From the NCBI GenBank assembly GCA_016794945.1, contig JAEUIX010000043.1, positions 1 to 10,986 of the forward strand: a stretch of 10,986 nt of DNA, given 5' to 3'. Below are positions 7,849 through 10,986 of the stretch, one piece after another. A program made the position numbers and the translations under genes. This DNA is from Phycisphaerae bacterium. GTDB taxonomy: Bacteria > Planctomycetota > Phycisphaerae > Phycisphaerales > UBA1924. Within the stretch, counting starts at the first letter, position 1. The number at the start of each line of letters is the position of its first letter. The notes beneath the pieces are model-generated. The model had not been told where the DNA came from, did no database searches, and worked only from the letters and a program-made list of their open reading frames with translations.

Positions 7849-7862
7849 CCCCGAATCCGGGG
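7849..7862. repeat. Inverted repeat CCCCG-N4-CGGGG, possible operator
   Basis: Two perfect 5-base arms flank AATC. The repeat directly abuts the putative -10 box of the sigma gene, a position where a bound regulator would block polymerase. Short G/C palindromes arise easily in DNA this GC-rich, so the role is speculative. Confidence 0.3.
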
Positions 7863-7971
7863 CGATTCACGCAATTCCACCGCCGGCGCCGTCAGATTGA
7901 GGCGCGCCCGCCCCTACGTCGTTCGGGGGCGCTCGAGGGGGCCGTCCCCGACCGGCTGCCACACCCCGGAA

Positions 7972-7978
7972 GAAGGAG
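7972..7978 (+). promoter_or_regulatory. Strong ribosome binding site of the giant exported protein
   Basis: GAAGGAG ends eight bases before ATG 7987. It is the clearest Shine-Dalgarno sequence in the window and supports both the start and the coding strand of the gene that follows. Confidence 0.8.
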
Positions 7979-7986
7979 AGTCTGCC

Positions 7987-10986
7987 ATGATCCGTCGCTC
8001 AACTGCGTCCCGCCCGGCTGCCGCCGCGCTCCTTTCGGCCTGCGGCCTGATCACCCCTGTCGCCCTGGCGCAGCCGCGGGACGCTTCGTGGACCGGCCCG
8101 GCCCTGGGCGGGTCGTACTTCAACGGCGGCAACTGGCTCGACACGCTCGGCGGCGCGGGGGTGCCGCTCAATGGGGCGTCGGTCGCCATCGCGCGCATTC
8201 TCAGCGGCGCCTCGGTCGACTGCTCCGGCTTCTCCACCAACGACCCGCGCGTGTGGCTGCTGCAGATCGGCGCCGGCAACACCCTGACGGTCAACCAGCC
8301 GATCAACTGGACCATCACCGACCAGTACAACTCCGGGGCCTGGGTCGCGACGCCGTCGATGTCGATCTCCGGCTCGCTGATCCTCAACAGCGGCGCCACG
8401 CTGCGCCTGTTCACGAGCGGCGCCAGCGCCACGCACGTCAACAACGGGCTGATCCGCATCACCCGCGCCTCGGGCGCGGGCGGCTCGCTGATGGACATCA
8501 CCCGCGACCATCGCTTCAGCGGCTCCGGCCGCCTGGAATTCGACGCCGACGCCGCCCTGATCAACTGGACGGGCTCCGGCGCCGACCGAATCACCAACCT
8601 CCCCGGCCACACCATCGCCGGCTCGGTCGGCTGGTCCGCCGCCGCGCCGCTCTGGAACGAAGGCACCGTCGACGCCGACCTCCCGGGCCGCGTGCTGGGC
8701 GTGCCCCTGGGCCGGAACCTCGGCACGGCCCGCGCCTCGGCCGGCGGCGCACTGTCGCTGTACAACCCCTCGGGCACGCTCCCGGGGTTCATCGACAACA
8801 CCGGCGGCATCATCCGTGCCGAGAACAACTCCGCCGTCTGGCTCGACAACTGCGACCTGCGCAACGGCACGCTCCAGACCGCCGGCTCCGGCGTCATCCG
8901 CTCCAACTCCGGCAGCCCGGCGGCCCGGGGCCTCACGATCAGCCCCGGCAGCACGCTGCTCATCGGCGAGGGCCGCAACCTGCTGATGCGCGACACCCAC
9001 GTCAACAACGGCACCATCCGCGTCGAATCCGCCGGCCCCGGCAGCGCCCGGCTGCTCGTCGGCCCGCCCCTGACGCTCTCGGGCAACGGCCAGCTCGTGC
9101 TCAACGCTCCCAACGCGATGGTCGAGTGGATCGGCGCCGGCACCGAACTGCTCACCAACGGCCCGAACCACACCGTCCGCGGCTACGGCCTCGTCGGCAA
9201 CGGGTCCATCGGCATCGTCAACGACGGCCTCTACAGCGCCGACGCACCGGGGCAGTCGCTGACCGTCATCGCGAGCACCTACGGCTTCACCAACAACGGC
9301 GTCATGCAGGGCGTGTCGGGCGGCACGCTCAACATCTCCGGCGTGAGCCAGGGTTCGCCCGCCGCGAACAACAACACCATCGTCGCCCGCACCGGCTCCC
9401 GCGTGCTGCTCAACGGCAACCTGCACCTGACCGGCGGCACGCTCGCCAGCGAGGGCTCCGGATCCGTGGAGATCAACGGCGGCGGCGTGCTCATCTCCAA
9501 CGTCGCGATCCCCGCCGGCTCGGCCGTCGTGACGCCCGACAACAACACCGTCGAGCTCCGCGGCAGCATCGTCAACGACGGCGTCATCCGCTTCAACGCG
9601 CCCGGGCCCAACACCTTCGCCTCCATGGCCATCCGCCAGCCGGTCACGTTCAGCGGCAACGGACAGGTCTTCCTCAACGGCGCCGGCAGCCGCGTCATCT
9701 GGACCGGCAACGGCACCGAGCAGGTGATCAACGGCGCCAACCACACGTTTCGCGGTTCCGGCCATTTCGGCGTTGGCGCCGTGGGCCTGACGAACCACGG
9801 CCTGTTCAGCGCCGACATCTCCGGCAACACGATGACCGTCACCACCAGCACGTACGGCTTCACCAACCACGGCGTCATGCAGGCCACCGGCGGGGGCACG
9901 CTCCAGATCAACGGCGCCACCCAGGGCACCCCCGCCGTCAACAACGGCCTCATCACCGCCCGGACCGGCTCGGCCGTCCTGCTCAGCGGCAACCTCCACC
10001 TGACCGGAGGCACGCTCGCCAGCGAAGGCACGGGCTCGGTCAATCTCGCCGGCGGCGGCGTGCTGCTCTCCAGCCTGACCATCCCCGCCGGCTCGCAGGT
10101 GTCGATCGGCCAGGGCGTCACCGCCGAGCTCCGATCCACCATCACCAACAACGGCGTCATCCGCCTCGACGCCGCCGCGGGCAACGCCACGTTCATCGTC
10201 CGCCAGCCCGTCGCCTTCGAAGGCACCGGTCAGTTCGTCCTCGCCGGGAGCAACCCCGTCATCTCCTGGACCGGCAACGGCACCGAGCAGTTGACCAACG
10301 GACCGGCGCACATCATCCGCGGCGGCGGGCTCTTCGGCAACGGCGCGATCAACATCATCAACCAGGGGCTCGTCCGCGCCGACGACCCGGCGCGCGACCT
10401 GACCATGATCGTCAGCGCCTACGGCTTCACCAACTCCGGCATCTACGACGCCGCCAACGGCGCCCGGCTCTGGCTCACCGGCGGCGCCACCGCCACCAAC
10501 AACGGCCAGATCATCGCCCGCAACGGGTCCGTCGTGTTCATCACCGGCAACACGCTGATCACCGGGCCCGGCACGCTGGGCACCGAAGGCTCGGGCGTGA
10601 TCTGGCCCTTCAATGCCACGCTCCAGAACACCGCCATCGCCCCGAACGCCAACGTGGTCGTTCCCTCCAACAACGGCATCAACGTCCGCGGCACCATCGT
10701 CAACGACGGCCGCATCACCCTCGGCAATGGCCAATCGGGCCCCAGCCAGCTGCTGCTCAACGGCCCCATGACCTTCCAGGGCGGCGGCCGGGTCGTCATG
10801 CCCAACAGCGAGGCCCGGTTCAACTGGACCGGCAACGGCACCGAGCAACTGACCAACGGCGCCGGCCACAGCCTCGAGGGCCTCGGCCTGATCCTCACCA
10901 TGCCGGCGGTGAACGCGGGCATCCTGCGCCCCGGTCTCGACGGCCCGACGCTGACGTTCGGAACGCTCTACTTCGACCGCACGCTT
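7987..10986 (+). CDS. Giant exported Gly/Asn-rich repeat protein, 5' part (open at window end)
   Basis: Reading from ATG 7987 gives 1000 codons without a stop, running off the right edge. Residues 1-28 are a signal peptide (two Arg, Ala/Leu core, ALA before Gln29). A WTG...NW...G.P segment (Trp35, Trp50) resembles the N-terminal cap of autotransporter-like and planctomycete surface proteins. The rest is rich in Gly, Asn, Thr and short beta-type runs such as NNGxIxA, without charged clusters, and suggests a beta-helix or solenoid. Full units of 185-191 residues are anchored on W-x-G-x-G-T-E. The last visible residues (GILRPGLDGPTLTFG) resemble the 'G.L.PG..GTLT' stretch that often precedes the C-terminal part of such proteins, so the end may be near; an anchor or sorting signal there cannot be seen. 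No enzyme motif was found. A surface, adhesive or matrix role is inferred. Start, signal peptide and ribosome binding site agree well. Confidence 0.88.
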   Translation, partial: MIRRSTASRPAAAALLSACGLITPVALAQPRDASWTGPALGGSYFNGGNWLDTLGGAGVPLNGASVAIARILSGASVDCSGFSTNDPRVWLLQIGAGNTLTVNQPINWTITDQYNSGAWVATPSMSISGSLILNSGATLRLFTSGASATHVNNGLIRITRASGAGGSLMDITRDHRFSGSGRLEFDADAALINWTGSGADRITNLPGHTIAGSVGWSAAAPLWNEGTVDADLPGRVLGVPLGRNLGTARASAGGALSLYNPSGTLPGFIDNTGGIIRAENNSAVWLDNCDLRNGTLQTAGSGVIRSNSGSPAARGLTISPGSTLLIGEGRNLLMRDTHVNNGTIRVESAGPGSARLLVGPPLTLSGNGQLVLNAPNAMVEWIGAGTELLTNGPNHTVRGYGLVGNGSIGIVNDGLYSADAPGQSLTVIASTYGFTNNGVMQGVSGGTLNISGVSQGSPAANNNTIVARTGSRVLLNGNLHLTGGTLASEGSGSVEINGGGVLISNVAIPAGSAVVTPDNNTVELRGSIVNDGVIRFNAPGPNTFASMAIRQPVTFSGNGQVFLNGAGSRVIWTGNGTEQVINGANHTFRGSGHFGVGAVGLTNHGLFSADISGNTMTVTTSTYGFTNHGVMQATGGGTLQINGATQGTPAVNNGLITARTGSAVLLSGNLHLTGGTLASEGTGSVNLAGGGVLLSSLTIPAGSQVSIGQGVTAELRSTITNNGVIRLDAAAGNATFIVRQPVAFEGTGQFVLAGSNPVISWTGNGTEQLTNGPAHIIRGGGLFGNGAINIINQGLVRADDPARDLTMIVSAYGFTNSGIYDAANGARLWLTGGATATNNGQIIARNGSVVFITGNTLITGPGTLGTEGSGVIWPFNATLQNTAIAPNANVVVPSNNGINVRGTIVNDGRITLGNGQSGPSQLLLNGPMTFQGGGRVVMPNSEARFNWTGNGTEQLTNGAGHSLEGLGLILTMPAVNAGILRPGLDGPTLTFGTLYFDRTL
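8566..10986 (+). repeat. Long-period in-frame tandem repeat, unit 555-573 bases
   Basis: A W-(T/I)-G-x-G-(T/A) anchor starts at 8566, 9127, 9700, 10267 and 10822, giving unit lengths of 561, 573, 567 and 555 bases (187, 191, 189 and 185 residues). The last three anchors are identical for eight residues (WTGNGTEQ). A second anchor, YGFTN, recurs at 9280, 9853 and 10420 with the same spacings of 573 and 567. The units starting at 9127 and 9700 share GNLHLTGGTLASEG exactly and are the closest pair. The unit at 8566 is the most diverged, and a half unit precedes it (HVNNGLIRITR). The fifth unit leaves the repeat pattern soon after its anchor. Confidence 0.88.

Larger units (their letters stand above)
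7837..7986. promoter_or_regulatory. Divergent control region between the sigma factor and the giant exported protein
   Basis: These 150 bases must hold promoters for both directions. Toward the sigma gene, TATATT (complement of 7843-7848) is a good -10 box only six bases from the GTG. TTGCGT (complement of 7869-7874) is a partial -35 at a long 20-base spacing. The spacer is largely filled by an inverted repeat, CCCCG-AATC-CGGGG (7849-7862). Toward the + strand gene, a short G/C hairpin (GGGG 7937-7940 with CCCC 7946-7949) lies in the leader, but no convincing promoter hexamers were found. Confidence 0.4.

Noticed and set aside
7999..10869. A 956-codon open frame on the - strand across the repeat gene (and smaller ones at 7914-9173, 9279-10226 and 10443-10922)
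   Set aside because: The translation is low-complexity Val/Gly/Ala/Asp/Arg without a recognisable domain. The + strand frame has a signal peptide, strong ribosome binding site, regular repeats and no stop for 1000 codons. The antisense frame is a by-product of GC-rich codon use.
8566..10986. CRISPR or DNA-level satellite explanation for the repeats
   Set aside because: The repeats are 555-573 bases long, diverged at third codon positions and in frame throughout, so they are protein repeats.

Overview
The window is about 11 kb of uniformly GC-rich bacterial DNA with seven protein-coding genes, two of them cut by the window edges. The mix of genes suggests a planctomycete, possibly Phycisphaerae. 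The clues are an ECF-type sigma factor sitting directly in front of a membrane Ser/Thr kinase with a long TPR tail, a huge exported Gly/Asn-rich repeat protein, and a secreted S10 serine carboxypeptidase. This assignment is an inference from gene content; no rRNA or tRNA gene was seen.

Left block (3-1411, + strand): the end of a thioesterase whose nucleophile is Cys in a G-x-C-x-G motif, overlapped by 4 bases (ATGA) by a two-module VOC protein of the ring-cleaving dioxygenase type. They look like the tail of an operon that starts outside the window.

Middle block (1427-4547, - strand): dihydrolipoyl dehydrogenase followed after 22 bases by the secreted S10 carboxypeptidase. The peptidase converges on the left block with only 15 bases between stop codons.

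Right block: a GTG-started sigma factor (7836-7246) and a kinase-TPR protein (7232-4626) form a tight two-gene unit on the - strand. Divergent from it, across a 150-base intergenic region, is a giant + strand gene that begins at 7987 and is still open at the window end, 1000 codons later. It encodes an exported protein with a long-period repeat: a W-x-G-x-G anchor recurs at residues 194, 381, 572, 761 and 946, so units are 185-191 residues long. Several long open frames lie antisense to it and could mislead an annotator.

How the parts might work together: the sigma factor and kinase very probably form one signalling module, a pairing known in Planctomycetes. The shared divergent control region makes the giant exported protein a candidate target, but this is inference. 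The other genes look like housekeeping (lpd), secreted proteolysis (S10) and the edge of a possible thiotemplate or acyl pathway (thioesterase).
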